From assembly GCA_011799875.1 (NCBI GenBank), contig CM022303.1, positions 66,288,731 to 66,352,730 on the forward strand: a stretch of DNA of 64,000 nucleotides. Direction: 5' to 3'. Positions 44,594 to 55,215 of the stretch are shown piece by piece; within the stretch, counting starts at the first letter, position 1; each line of letters starts with the position of its first letter. A program made the position numbers and the translations under genes. This DNA is from Thinopyrum elongatum (Eukaryota > Streptophyta > Magnoliopsida > Poales > Poaceae). Below the pieces are notes generated by a model. That model was not told where the DNA came from. It made no database searches and saw only the letters and a program-made list of their open reading frames with translations.

Positions 44594-45109
44594 ATGGTCC
44601 GGAGCAAGATCACATACTATGCCATGCTGACACCGGAGCGGCACTACGAGATCCAGCAGCAGATCCGGCGCAAGGGAAGCCACGCGCACGCCCGCATCGT
44701 TGCCGAGCTGCCTCCGGACTCGTCGGAGCCGGAGGAGGAGGAGGAGTAGCCGGGGGAAGAGGAGGAGGAGGTGGCTCTAATGGAGACGGAGGAGGCGGAG
44801 GAGCCGGACCAGCAGGTGCCGGCCTTCAATATGGAGCAGGCGGAGGCGGAGTTCGCCGTCACCCAGTCCGACGAGATGGCCGAGCAGCAGGCCATCCTGG
44901 AGTCCATCCAGAATGAGGCCTATGTGAAGGCCAACCGGGCGTTCCTCCGACGGCAGCAGGCGGAGACTGACGCGCTCTTCGATGAGCTCGACGCGAAGAG
45001 AGAGGCGGAGGAGGCCGGAGCGGAGCAGCCGGAGGAGCCGAAGCTGCAGCTGTCGCCCATGCTGCCGGAGCCGGGCACGGAGATCGTGGTGATCTCCGAC
45101 GAGGAGTAG
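44594..45109 (+). pseudogene. Acidic 171-codon reading frame inside the Harbinger-like element
   Basis: The frame starts MVRSKITYYAMLTPERHYEI, continues QQQIRRKGSHAHARIVAELP and a Glu run, is stopped by one TAG at 44747-44749 (one change from GAG in the Glu run), and then stays open in phase to 45109. The second part is a Glu/Ala/Gln-rich helical region (MEQAEAEFAVTQSDEMAEQQ, LRRQQAETDALFDELDAKRE) ending EIVVISDEE. The tail matches a SUMO-interacting motif pattern, four hydrophobic or permissive positions followed by acids; that is inference. I do not recognise a domain. It could be captured host sequence or an element-specific accessory protein. An in-phase restart at 44771 would give 112 residues. 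Confidence 0.55.
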
Positions 45110-45299
45110 GTATGATCGACGTAGTACGTAAGTTCTATTTTCTTTTGCATGTCTTTGTATGGATATAAGAATCGAGTATGAGATGTCCGAATGCAACAAG
45201 TGAAATTTAAGGCGTGCTCGGACACTGCCCGCGGACGCGCCCGGACGCGTCCGTGAGCGTTTGAGAGGCCGGATTTTCCATATGTGGCTGTAGATGCTC

Positions 45300-45718
45300 T
45301 AAGGCTTGGGAAACCACTAAATTGTGTGGTGCTTCAGGTGATACCACAGCTAAGATGAGCTTCCTCAAGGCCGGAAGTGTTGTGCTTGTCGAGAAGCTCA
45401 AACGGGAACATTTTCTTTTTTGGTCTTCTAGGCTCGGTTCTTATGTATAGTTTTTTTCTTTTCCCTCCTTGAATTGCACATACTTATTTGTAAATCAATA
45501 AAATGCACACAGAAAAGTTCTGCTGTATTCCGTCAAATAAAAGTTGATAAATTCTTTGCCCGTCAGTGAGGAGGAAAAGGGGACGTAATCTGAAATTCTT
45601 CAACAAGGAGATTTCTGCTGTATTCCGTCAAATAAATGTTGATTTTTTTGGCAAAAATAAATGTTGATAAATTCATTGCCCGTTAGTGAGGAGGAAAAGG
45701 GAACTTAATGTGAAAATT
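45300..45718. other. Intergenic DNA with an imperfect tandem duplication
   Basis: 'tctgctgtattccgtcaaat' begins two units at about 45518 and 45614. Both end with 'gaggaggaaaaggg(g/a)ac(g/t)taat'; the second has an extra insertion repeating 'aaatgttgat'. No gene. Confidence 0.6.
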
Positions 45719-46706
45719 TGTTGGATTATGGATGGGCTTAGACCCGTATAAGACAATAATCTCTGATTAATCTGTAAGGCCCATGAATGTGCACGGCAAG
45801 TGGGGGAAAGTTTAGTACTAGACTGCTACAGTAACAAGAGTGAGACCTCTTTATAAGGGTTGCTCTACCACTTGCTATTGGGAGCTTGGAAATAGGAGCT
45901 GTACACGCGCGCTCCTTCTCCTCCACAGCCTGCCTCGCCTCGCCTCGCCTCGTCACGACGCGCGCGCGACGCAGGTTGCGGGAATGAGCCGAACCGAAAC
46001 TTATTTTTGCCGGTCAGGAATGGTTAATTAATCTAATGAGTCACTTAAGGAGTGCCACTGTCCGAGACATTGGACCGTGGGCTGTTCGCGGACTCGGTCG
46101 TGGGCCTGAGCCCAGACCGATCTACCCGACGGCCTATATAAGAAGGCTCTGGTCAGTGGAGTGAACCCTAACTCAGTTCACTCACTCCTCTCGCACAATC
46201 CTAGCCGTCATCTACTGTTTCTCTCTTTGTGCTGCTTCCGGCGATCCCATCCCGATGACCGCGTGCACGGTTGATCGGGAGAGCAGGTGCCTCCAGAACC
46301 CTATCGTTCGAGATCCTGCCCGGGAGAACGGCAATAAGGTTTTCGGGGAGCATCTCGACGCGACTGCTACCGATCTGTCCCCGTCTCCATCCGCCTCTGC
46401 TTCCACTACTTCCTCTACATCAACTCCATGGTTGACGACGAAGTTGCCAAGAAGAAGGCCTTGGCCGATGCCGAGGCTGCTGCTGCCGTCGCCGCGTTGG
46501 CCTGGCCAACCGGAGGGTATGACTCGTTCATCCCCTATCTGCTCGTACATGTGCTGGCCGTATATATGCTGTTCATAGATGTCTCGATTCTATGTATTGT
46601 ACGTGCTCACATGCTTAGATATCGGTATGATACGTATATCATATTTACCATGTTTACTGTTTACTCATGGATTAGATTAGTCTGAAAAGTGCTAATATTT
46701 CCAACA
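45719..46706 (+). mobile_element. Solo LTR, 988 bp
   Basis: TG...CA ends (TGTTGGATTATGGATGGGCT ... GCTAATATTTCCAACA) with AATT on both sides (45715-45718 and 46707-46710; 5 bp if one A is shared). A TATATAAG box at 46133-46140 fits an LTR promoter. No internal retroelement sequence follows, so this is an LTR left by recombination. Copia is likely from the TGTTGG...CCAACA ends; the orientation is set by the TATA box. Confidence 0.7.
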
Positions 46707-46839
46707 AATTCTTCAACAGTTGTATGTTTACCACACAAGAAGATGGGCCACGACTTTTTTAACACAGTACGAACGCAGACGCTAATACATATGCACACAC
46801 ACCTTGCTCCTATGAGCACCTCCGAGAAACTGAACCAAC

Positions 46840-47117
46840 ACATCATCTTGATATTGACGAAGTCACCATAGACGCCTTCGTAGTCGACGGGAACGCCTGC
46901 TCTCACTGATCCGCATATCACTGGAATGCATGAAATAAATCCAGGAAAATGCGAGCACGGATGCCAAATCTAGGACTCACATCATCTTGATATTGACGAA
47001 GTCGCAAGAGACGCCTTCATAGTGGACGGGAACATCTCCTTCGACTGAACGCACATCGTCAAAATGCATGAAATAAATCCAGGAAAATATGACCACCAAT
47101 GACAAATCTAGGACTTG
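46840..47117. repeat. 139-bp tandem duplication in a retroposon-like repeat
   Basis: Units 46840-46978 and 46979-47117 both contain 'acatcatcttgatattgacg', 'cgacgggaac' or 'ggacgggaac' and 'catgaaataaatccaggaaa'. The surrounding sequence, ending 'gacttgaacctggatggttt', is of a kind widely repeated in wheat-type genomes and may be retroposon-derived. Confidence 0.65.
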
Positions 47118-48330
47118 AACCTGGATGGTTTGGTTCCACCACAAGGAACCTAACCATCTATGTTACGCTCAATTCGCAGATGGGCAATGATTTGAGCCCC
47201 ACGGAAGTACAACCAATGATTTGCTGGAAACTATCATCTGACCCACTAAAAAAAACTCTAGCAACTGATCGGCTGAGGAAGGCTAATCGCCTAATCCTAT
47301 TTGACACTCTCCGTCAAATAGTTGACGAAACACACAAACTTTCAACAAGGAACCTGACTGATTTTCTGTTTTTGTTTTTCTACAGGTTTATTTCAAGTTT
47401 TTCATTTTTTTCATTCAAATTTTTAAGAAATTCTGTTTTTTTTGTAAATTTTGAAAACTGTAAGCGTTTCCAAAACAAGTTCGAAATTATGAAAAAGAGC
47501 TTTTTAATAATGTTCACAAATTTTGAAAAATGTTATTTTTGAATAAAAAATTTACACGCTTTCTTGAAAACCAACTTTTTAGGTGTTCTTGAAAACCAGC
47601 TAAAACAAAACAAATATTGGAAAGAAACTGACCGCGACAATAATCCTAGCCGTTACAGTAGTCGACTCACTAGAAGCTATATGGACTGGTCCTATAGAAG
47701 GGCATTTGTGAGAAACAATACCATTTTGACGCAGAGGGCGTAACATAAGAGCTCCAATATAGTAGTTCCCTATTTGACGCTTAAGGCCACGATTCAAATT
47801 GTGTCAATAGCAAGCGCCGACGCTTTGATGTTAGATGAGCCAGCCCATGTAGGCTTCGGTTTTGCACCACTTTTAGGGGACTTTTGAATGATTTTTACTC
47901 ATTTTTCTTTGCTTTTTCGTTCGCGTTCCCTTACTCTTTTTTTTTGGTTTTCATGATCAATTTTTCTTTTTATTTTTCATTGTTCCTTTGTATTTTTAGT
48001 TTTCAAAATTTGTCAACATTTTTCAAATTCATAAATTTTTTCAAATGTGAGAACATTCTTATAATTTGTAAATGGTTTTTTTAAGTCCATAAACCTTTTT
48101 ACAATTGATGAAGACTTTTTAAATTTGAGATTTTTGAATTCATGAACTTTTTGAAAATTCATTTCTTATCAAATCCATGAACTTTTTTGAAAAGTCATGA
48201 AGATTTTATTTTAAATTAATGAACAATTCTTGATAATGTTTAAACATTTTTATTTTTTACTATTTTTAAAATTCATGATTTTTTTAAATCAATATTCATT
48301 GCCTGATTTTACATTTCAAAAATACCATTA
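47118..48330. other. AT-rich low-complexity repeat region
   Basis: Long stretches of T-rich sequence with recurring phrases such as 'attcatgaactttttgaaaa' and 'aaattttgaaaa'. This is a degenerate interspersed-repeat body often found inside Triticeae transposons; no coding sequence. A GC-balanced centre (47630-47870) is unassigned. Confidence 0.5.
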
Positions 48331-49188
48331 TTGTAGACAGCAAAGCGGCAGCAGCAAAAGCGTAAGCAACCGAGCAGAACAAGCTGGACGATTAAGCCAC
48401 CTATCTAACCCTATGCAAGTGTCAGCACTATCGGGTTCTGGCCTGTCTAACCTCGATCGAGCGCCAGCACTCCTTTCCGACACCTGAAGTAGGGAGGAGG
48501 AGCTGGTTATGGAGACATGCATGTGAATAGATCTTCTTTTTACGGGTATGTCAATGCATCTCTTATAGCGAGCTACACAGAAGCGTCACCTCAAGGGGAC
48601 CCCATAGTGGGCTGGTCAATCAGGGAGCTACACAGAAGCATCCCAAAACTGCTTGTTGGGCAAACCCACTTCATTATTAGTAGTAAGAAGAAGAAGTTGA
48701 CACATGTTGAAAATTTGAAATCCTGGCACTAGAGATGATTATACGGTTGGAATCAAATCTCATGGGTTATCCTGGTCGCTGGACAATGAGAACGGACGAA
48801 AGAGACATGGGGCGGGAAGAGGGACATCCCGGTGGTGAGCCGAGTGACAGGCACGGTTGAATAACGGTACGTACGCCGGATCCAACGGCTGGAGGGAAAA
48901 GAAAGCTGGGAAGCGGAAGTTCCTATGAACATCCTATGCTCTTCCTGTGCGGCAACGCACGCCTACTAGTATGCAGTAGGAAGGCAGACTCTCATCTCGC
49001 TTCTGAGGCTGCTGGCCGTGCGAGTTCAGTGGAAGACCACGCACGGACAGAAACACGGGCTCTGTTCTTCACCCCTCTTTCAGAGCCTCCACTGCGACGG
49101 GAAGATGAACTGTGCTCCTTTTTCAAACCACTGTTTCTGTTTCACGACCAGATAGTCGGAGTCCAACCTTGATTGCCAGAATGGAGAC
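48331..49188. other. Upstream region of the ARPK/MCA-like gene
   Basis: No exon recognised. A phrase 'gagctacacagaagc(g/a)tc' is repeated at about 48569 and 48626. The proximal 200 bp are GC-balanced and presumably hold the promoter. Confidence 0.4.
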
Positions 49189-49195
49189 CCATATA
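49189..49195 (+). promoter_or_regulatory. Candidate TATA box of the ARPK/MCA-like gene
   Basis: 'cccatataaagcctgctccc' contains TATAAA about 30 bp before a likely start region. Downstream, CAG|GTAAAC at 49312 and TTTTCAG at 49410 fit a 5'-untranslated intron of about 100 bp ending 29 bp before the ATG. Confidence 0.5.
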
Positions 49196-49439
49196 AAGCC
49201 TGCTCCCAGCTCTTCCCCCATCGGCATTCTCAGCTTCTCAGGCAGCTACGACGACTGGGCGGTGCTACAAACTACAAAGTCACACAGGCAACTGCAAACC
49301 GACAGCCTCAGGTAAACTCTCCCTTGAACGAACGATCATGCATGTCATGCGCTTGCACTGCACCAGCATTGCCGGTCGCCATTTTTCTGACCCCGATGGA
49401 CATTTTCAGATCAAGCCTCAAAGGAAATTCCGGAGGAGG

Positions 49440-50078
49440 ATGGGGGTGCGTGACGTCCTGGCGGACATCGCCACTGTCGCGCAGCTGTCCGGGCTGCACG
49501 CCATCATGCTCATCGCCCTGGCCGCGCGCCACCTTCGGATTCCGCAGTGCAAGCGGGAATGCGCCAAGCTCGAGGAGCGCGCGCGCAGGCTCCACGCGCT
49601 CCTGCACTGGCCAGCCACCGGCCAGGAGGTGGTGATGCGGCATCCGGCGATGGCGGGGCTGGCCGTCGCGGTGCTGGTCGAAGCGGCCGGCCTCGTGGCC
49701 TCGTACCGCAGGAGCACGCTCTGGCGCCGCGCCCGGACGGGCAGGAGCATGGAGACGCGGTTCCGGGACATGCAGAGTCACATCAACTACCTGTGCACGC
49801 TCGTGCTCTGCGTGCACGCCAATGTCCTCACGCAGCAGCCGGTCGCTCATCATCCATCAGAGACTAGTTACCCGTGAGATATTCTATCCATTTTATATGT
49901 GCGTCACGGACGTTCAGACTGTACGCTGATTAAGTCTTAAAAAAAGTCTACTAATACTATGTTACGTGGTAACTGATGCAGGAACCATCAGGTGGGTGAC
50001 GGCGCACAAACTTCCGCTACTCCTGACAGTGGTGGAGGAGCAGACAATCATCAGCCAGGAGGATTCGAAGCCGTGTGA
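49440..50078 (+). CDS. Small protein related to the MCA/ARPK N-terminal domain, two exons
   Basis: Exon 1 (49440-49873) and exon 2 (49982-50078) join in phase (GTGAGA donor, GATGCAG acceptor) to give 176 residues. The start MGVRDVLADIATVAQLSGLH is preferred over an upstream in-frame ATG at 49338, which would lie in the 5' intron. The body follows the helical pattern of the N-terminal region shared by MCA1/MCA2 calcium-channel regulators and rice ARPK kinases: VAQLSGLHAIMLIALAARHL, then CKRECAKLEERARRLHALLH, then MRHPAMAGLAVAVLVEAAGL, then MQSHINYLCTLVLCVHANVL. The family normally continues into EF-hand, kinase or PLAC8 regions; here only a short Gly/Pro/Gln-rich tail follows (PDSGGGADNHQPGGFEAV). 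The frame is intact and GC-rich third positions are typical of expressed grass genes. Likely membrane- or partner-binding helical bundle; function unproven. Confidence 0.6.
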
Positions 50079-50278
50079 TTTTGCGTCGCCAGGAGAATTA
50101 CCCGTTGGTAGAGTTGCGCTCGCGTATCAAGTTTTGAGCAAGGGTCAAGGTTGTGGTTTCTCTGTTTACTTGGTTGTTACTCACTCCGTCCAAAATACTT
50201 GTCGAAGAAATGAATGTACTTCTGTTGATAATTTTTTAGCGGCTGCTCTGTTTTGTAATAAGCAGGGCCACGTGTGAC

Positions 50279-50763
50279 GAGTTTTAGGCAGGATGAGTGG
50301 CTCAGATTGAAACTGCCATGTTTTTGTGTCGTTATCAAATTCACTTCCTATTTTCTGAGAAGGGACATTTTCATTCAGTTGTTATATCGAGCTGATACAA
50401 CAACATTGAGCGAATCTCTGCCTCCGCATAACAACAAGATGCCCACAACCAACAAGTTCAGAAGTAATATCGTTTTACACAAAAAAGAATACTTAAGACA
50501 ATTTTAATATTCCTACACTCATATAGGGGCAATAAAAAGCAAACATAAGCAACTAAAGGCAATTAAAACATGAATATGTCAAAACAAGACAATACGCAAA
50601 GACAAAGATGCAATTAATACTTCTGTAACTCAAAAAATTATGAAAATTAGCATGTAATAGAGAAATTATATAGGTGTGCTGTTTTAAGATTTTATAATTT
50701 TAGAACACTCTTGATTTTTTAGATTTGTCATAGTAGCAGCAAAATTTCTGTTTCAGCAAAACA
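50279..50763. repeat. Direct repeat copy 1 (LINE 3'-like sequence)
   Basis: From 'gttttaggcaggatgagtgg' to 'cagcaaaacacactaat' it matches 54017-54503 at high identity, continuing into the CACTA-like end beyond. 'tgagaagggacattttcatt' followed by 'gatacaacaacattgag' is typical of antisense LINE 3' ends. Confidence 0.8.
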
Positions 50764-51000
50764 CACTAATACAAAAATGGGCACTAGCAAGGGCCTCAAA
50801 AGCGGTTCACTGCTACAGATTCGAACAACACTGAACGCTCATTACTGACCGACAATTGAACACGCCAGTGATGAGCACTAGCACTGACCGGCCATCAGCG
50901 ACACGTCAGTGATAAGCATTATGTTGCTTGGTAGGATGATTATCACAGACTGGTCTAAAATTAACCTGATATTTACCACTGACCAGCTGCTTTCTTTGAC
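50764..51000 (+). mobile_element. CACTA-type terminal region, copy 1
   Basis: It begins CACTAATACAAAAATGGGCA and carries subterminal repeats of the type 'actgaccggcca' and 'cgtcagtgat' in both orientations, two units of about 40 bp here. Only one terminus is present; no transposase seen. Confidence 0.6.
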
Positions 51001-51594
51001 CCGTCTCGGTTTACCTCTTAAATTTGACCATTCGTTTTTCCCGCCCGTCAGTCTTGTTCTCTTAATGGTTGTTATATCTATCCTCCACTGCCCGTCTCCA
51101 TTAGTAACCGTCCCTACAGACGCAGAGCACTGCCCCCTTTAGTTTGCACTATCTCATGCCTCTCATCTCCATCCTGCCAACCTCCATCAAACGTCTCGTG
51201 TGCCCTCTGATGACCCACGGCCATCTCTGACGACGGTGTCCTCCGCCGCCCCACGGCCATCCAGTGATCCAACACCATGGCAATTATGTTTAAAAAACAA
51301 CGTCAGTCCGAGTTAGTTTCCTTCAAATCATGCAAATTAGAGGCCAAAATAATAATAAAAGTGTTTCAAAAAGTAGATACCTTTGAGATGTATCACTGCG
51401 CCTGCTCCGCTTCGGATGGCGTTACCAACATCTCGGAGGCCCACCTTGATGAGGTGGCAACACCGGCATTGGCCATGGTATCCGATGAGGTTGGAGGAGC
51501 GACGTCCAAATTATTTGGCTGCGAGGCCATCGCGTTAGGAGCCGCCGGAGTAGGGGAAGCAGGTGGCACTTCCTACCTCTCATCTTAAAAAACA
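51001..51594. other. Mixed transposon debris
   Basis: 51267-51396 matches the end of the solo LTR at 55216-56642 ('ccatggcaatt', 'gcgtcagtccg', 'gttagtt', 'caaatcatgcaaattaga', 'gagatgtatca'). 51397-51590 is an unassigned open stretch (ISEAHLDEVATPALAMVSDE) interrupted at the Copia LTR. Confidence 0.5.
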
Positions 51595-53292
51595 TGTTGG
51601 GAAACGTAGTAGAAAACAAAACAAAAATCGCGCCTACGCACACCCAAGATCAATATGAAGATACATAACTGGTTGGGATCACGATCATTACCGTCACCGA
51701 GTTGCAGCGAAAGAAGAACATGTCGGTGTAGATCATACTTGGAGTCCCTCGCACCATTGATGAACGATCCTGCGAACCGCCCACGAACAGTCCCTCGAAC
51801 TGACGACCGAAAGCACGACCACTCTACTTCCTTGCAAGCGTTCAACCTTCATGATCCGACAGTGTTTCACCGTCCAGAGCTAATCGTCGTCGGAGAATTA
51901 GAGGGAGGAGATTAGAACCACATGGGGCTTCTAATTATTAGGATTAGAGGATTAGTCTAGCTCTAATTAGTCAATTAGGACCAACTAGAACTAGAACTAG
52001 AAGAACTAAAGGAGGCTCCAAAACTTGTACGTCAAAAGAGCACAAATCCTCAAGTATATATAGGTTGGAGGGGAGAGGGAGAGCTGCCACCAAGGGGGAA
52101 GGAGTCCCCCTTGGTGCGCCGGCCTAGGAGGGAAGGAGGCTGACTCCTCCTCCACCCCAATTCGGCCTCCTTCTTTAGGGAAGGAGCGCCTCCCCCACTT
52201 GGGCCTTTGTGGCCCAAGTTACCTTCCACCTCTTGGTCTTTTAAGGCACATTGATATTAAATTAGATATAAAATAGTTCTAAATATTTTCAAACCATTAT
52301 ATATATATATATATATTAACATCCTTGGAAATATTTTCACCTATATATATTTATCGGTAATACCCGGTATTACGCGATACTCTCCGAAACCCTTCCGGTG
52401 ACCCCGAAATGCTTTCGGATTCTCTCGAGACTATTCTGAATATTAATGAAAAAATTTCAAAAATATATTCTCATCACTCCCGTCCTACTAACACTTAGGA
52501 GATTGTTATTGCCTTAAGCTTGTGACCCCATAGGTTCGGTAACTCATAGACATGAACAAAACTCCCTTCGTTCAATGACCAATACCGGAACCGTGGACAT
52601 CCATATCGATCCTTATGAGCACAAGAATGATATTCGAGTGAACTTTTAGTTATCATGTTATGTTCCCTTTGCTTCGTGATACTTTACAAAACCCGGGATG
52701 CATCGGTATCCTCCTAAGTCAACACATGCTAATTATACCGAAATCCTCGTTACCAGTTTTGTTCCTTTTTCTCGTTGTTGTGTTCTGGCATAACCGTGAC
52801 GTAGTCACCTATGTCTGGCCAGACGCTGATAGATGTCGTCACACCGAGAGGGCCCTAAGAATATCTTTCCATCGTCGGAGGAGCAAATCCCACTCTCGAG
52901 CTATCTAGTCCCTTGTCAAACTTTTCGATGATCCCGTAAGTTGTCGTTATGATCACCGTGTTACATGTGACGTTTGAGCAAACCCAAAGCTCACTGTAGT
53001 GTAAGAAGTGACTATAATGCTCTCATGGTCTAAGGAGCAAAATCACACGTTAACACTCTGTGTTATTACAATTAATTGATTATAGACGATATTATTCAAT
53101 TCATAGCGGACAAATTTGGGTCGATTCAATATGATCGTTCTTCTAACGTCATTATCTCAATGTTGTTTTAGGACTATCGTTTAACACTTTAAACGATATC
53201 CTAAGGTCCAGAAAATGTGATCACCAACAACATTTGAGCTAGTCCTAGAGGCAAAACTAGGAATCTTTTATTTAACCGTTTATCATTCCACA
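51595..53292 (-). mobile_element. Copia LTR of Angela-like type
   Basis: The low-coordinate end 'tgttgggaaacgta' followed by 'cgcctacgcacacccaagatc' equals the 3' end of BARE/Angela-like LTRs on the minus strand. The middle shares 'acccaaagc' and 'ctctcatggtctaagga' with the LTR at 1-614. The far end is near 'tatcattccaca'. Length about 1.7 kb. It differs enough to be a separate family. No matching target duplication was found, so the right boundary is approximate. Confidence 0.7.
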
Positions 53293-53296
53293 TGTA

Positions 53297-54016
53297 TGAT
53301 GACCCACAAGTATAGGGGATCAATCGTAGTCCTTTCGATAAGTAAGAGTGTCAAACCCAACGAGGAGCAGAAGGAAATGACAAGTGGTTTTCAGCAAGGT
53401 AATTTCTGCAAGCACTGAAATTGTCGTTAACAGGTAGTTTGATAGCAAGATAATTTATAACGAGCAAGTAATGGTAACGGTAAATAAAGTGCAGCAAGGT
53501 AGCCCAATCCTATTTGTAGCAAAGGACATGCCAAAATGATCTCGTATAATAAGCAAAGCATTCTTGAGGGCACACGGGAATTTCATCTAGTCACTTTCAT
53601 CATGTTGGTTTGATTAGCGTTTGCTACTTTGATAATTTGATATTTGGGTGGACCGGTGCTTGGGTGTTGTTCTTACTTGAACAAGCCTCCCACTTATGAT
53701 TAACCCCCTCGCAAGCATCCGCAACTACGAGAAAAGTATTAAGATAAAATCTAACCATAGCATTAAACATATGGATGCAAATCAGCCCCTTATGAAGTAG
53801 CGCATAAACTAGGGTTTAAGCTTCTGTCACTCTAGCAACCCATCATCTAATAACTACTCCACAATGCATTCCCTTAGGCCCAGAGATGGTGAAGTGTCAT
53901 GTAGTGGACGTTCACATAACACCACTAAGGAAATCTCAACATACATATCATCAAAATATCGAACATATATCAAATTCACATGATTACTTGCAACATGACT
54001 TCTCCCATGGACTCAA
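53297..54016 (-). mobile_element. LTR fragment of the TGATAACCCACAAG family, truncated
   Basis: It starts 'tgatgacccacaagtatagg', nearly the same as the start of 55216-56642, and then diverges into a related LTR ('gtgcagcaaggtagcccaat', 'tgggtggaccggtgcttggg'). It ends abruptly at the second copy of the LINE/CACTA direct repeat. Confidence 0.65.
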
Positions 54017-54503
54017 GAGTTTTAGGCAGGATGAGTGGCTCCGATTGAAACTCCCATCTTTTTGTGCGCGTTATCAAATTCACTTCTATTTTTTGAAAAG
54101 GGACATTTTCATTCAGTTGTTATATCGAGCTGATACAACAACATTGAGTGAATCTCTGGCCTCTGCATAACAAGAAGATGCCCACAACCAATATGTTCAG
54201 AAGTAATATCGTTTTACACAAAAAAGAATACTTAAGGCAATTTTAATATTCCTACACTCATATAGGAGCAATAAAAAGCAAACATAAGCAACTAAAGACA
54301 ATTAAAACATGAATATGTCAAAACAAGACAATACGTATAGACAAAGATGCAATTAATACTTCTGTAACTCAAAAAATTATGAAAAAATAGCATGTAACAG
54401 AGAAATTATATAGCTATGCTGTTTTAAAATTACATAGTTTTAGAACACTCTTGATTTTTTAGATTTGTCATAGTAGCAGCAAAATTTCTGTTTCAGCGAA
54501 ACA
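54017..54503. repeat. Direct repeat copy 2 (LINE 3'-like sequence)
   Basis: Second copy of 50279-50763, about 3.74 kb away in the same orientation, with scattered substitutions and small indels. Confidence 0.8.
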
Positions 54504-54808
54504 CACTAATACAAAAATGGGCACTAGCAAGGGCCTCAAAAGCGGTTCACTGCTACAGGTTCGAACAACACTGGCCTTTCATTACTGACCGGCCAATGAA
54601 CACGTCAGTGATGAGCACTAGGCCTGACCGGCCAATTAACATGTCAGTGATGAGCACTAGGACTGACCGGCCATCAACAACATGTCAGTGATAAGCATTA
54701 TGTTGCTTGGTAGGATGATTATCACAGATTGGTCTAAAATTGAGCCATCTGTGATAATATGTTCCCGAGTAAAAAATGGACCAATATTTACCACTGACCG
54801 GCTGCATT
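54504..54808 (+). mobile_element. CACTA-type terminal region, copy 2
   Basis: The same start (CACTAATACAAAAATGGGCA) as copy 1. The subterminal block has three units ('gaccggccaatgaacacgtc...', 'gaccggccaattaacatgtc...', 'gaccggccatcaacaacatg...') where copy 1 has two, so copy number changed after duplication. Confidence 0.65.
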
Positions 54809-54829
54809 CTTTGAAGGGGGTGGCGCAAT

Positions 54830-55210
54830 TCCCGCCCGAGGAGGATCAGTTAGTGGCACATCTAAGATGTAGAACCACTCTTCCTGCCAGTTCTTCACCG
54901 TGTCGATGAAGTCCCCAACCAGCCATCCGACATCTTGGATCTTGGTGATCATCGTAGCCTGACACTCGCATGCCTCCGGATCATTGGTCTAGAGCTTGAT
55001 GGTGAAGTACTTGCACTAGAGCACAAAATCCGGCTCGCAACAGATAAAAGCTTCGCAAAAGGTTATGAAGCAGGCCGATGTGGAGAATAGAATTTGGGGC
55101 CAAGTGGTGGAACTGGATGCCATAGAAATGAAGAAGGCCTCGGAGAAAAGGATGGATGAGATGCCGAGGCCGCAAAGATGACAAGAAACAAAAATTACCC
55201 GCTCGCCGGC
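54830..55210 (-). pseudogene. Gypsy-type gag, downstream part
   Basis: On the minus strand the fragment includes LRPRHLIHPFLRGLLHFYGI and then NSILHIGLLHN, with frame changes (the sister frame reads FSEAFFISMASSS). This matches the gag-like domain of Triticeae Gypsy elements (H-x-I-x-F-L-x-G-L ... NSILHIA). It continues the frame whose start lies at 56881-56879 on the other side of the solo LTR 55216-56642. Confidence 0.6.
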
Positions 55211-55215
55211 GCGGG
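55211..55215. repeat. Left 5-bp target-site duplication of the solo LTR
   Basis: GCGGG, repeated exactly at 56643-56647. Confidence 0.85.

Larger units (their letters stand above)
44147..45299 (+). mobile_element. PIF/Harbinger-like element with cargo frame, 1153 bp
   Basis: Ends are GAGCAACTACAACCGGACC on the left and, reverse-complemented, GAGCATCTACAGCCACA on the right. Further inside, both sides share 'cctctcaaac'. TAA flanks both ends (44144-44146 and 45300-45302), the TWA duplication of PIF/Harbinger elements. No transposase is present. The interior holds one promoter-like region and one reading frame. Confidence 0.75.

Noticed and set aside
47118..48330. Short Phe-rich open frames
   Set aside because: They result from T-rich low-complexity repeat DNA; no start context, domain or splice support.
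51277..51588. 103-codon frame between LTR fragments
   Set aside because: Its first part is LTR sequence shared with 56526-56642; the remainder has no recognised domain.
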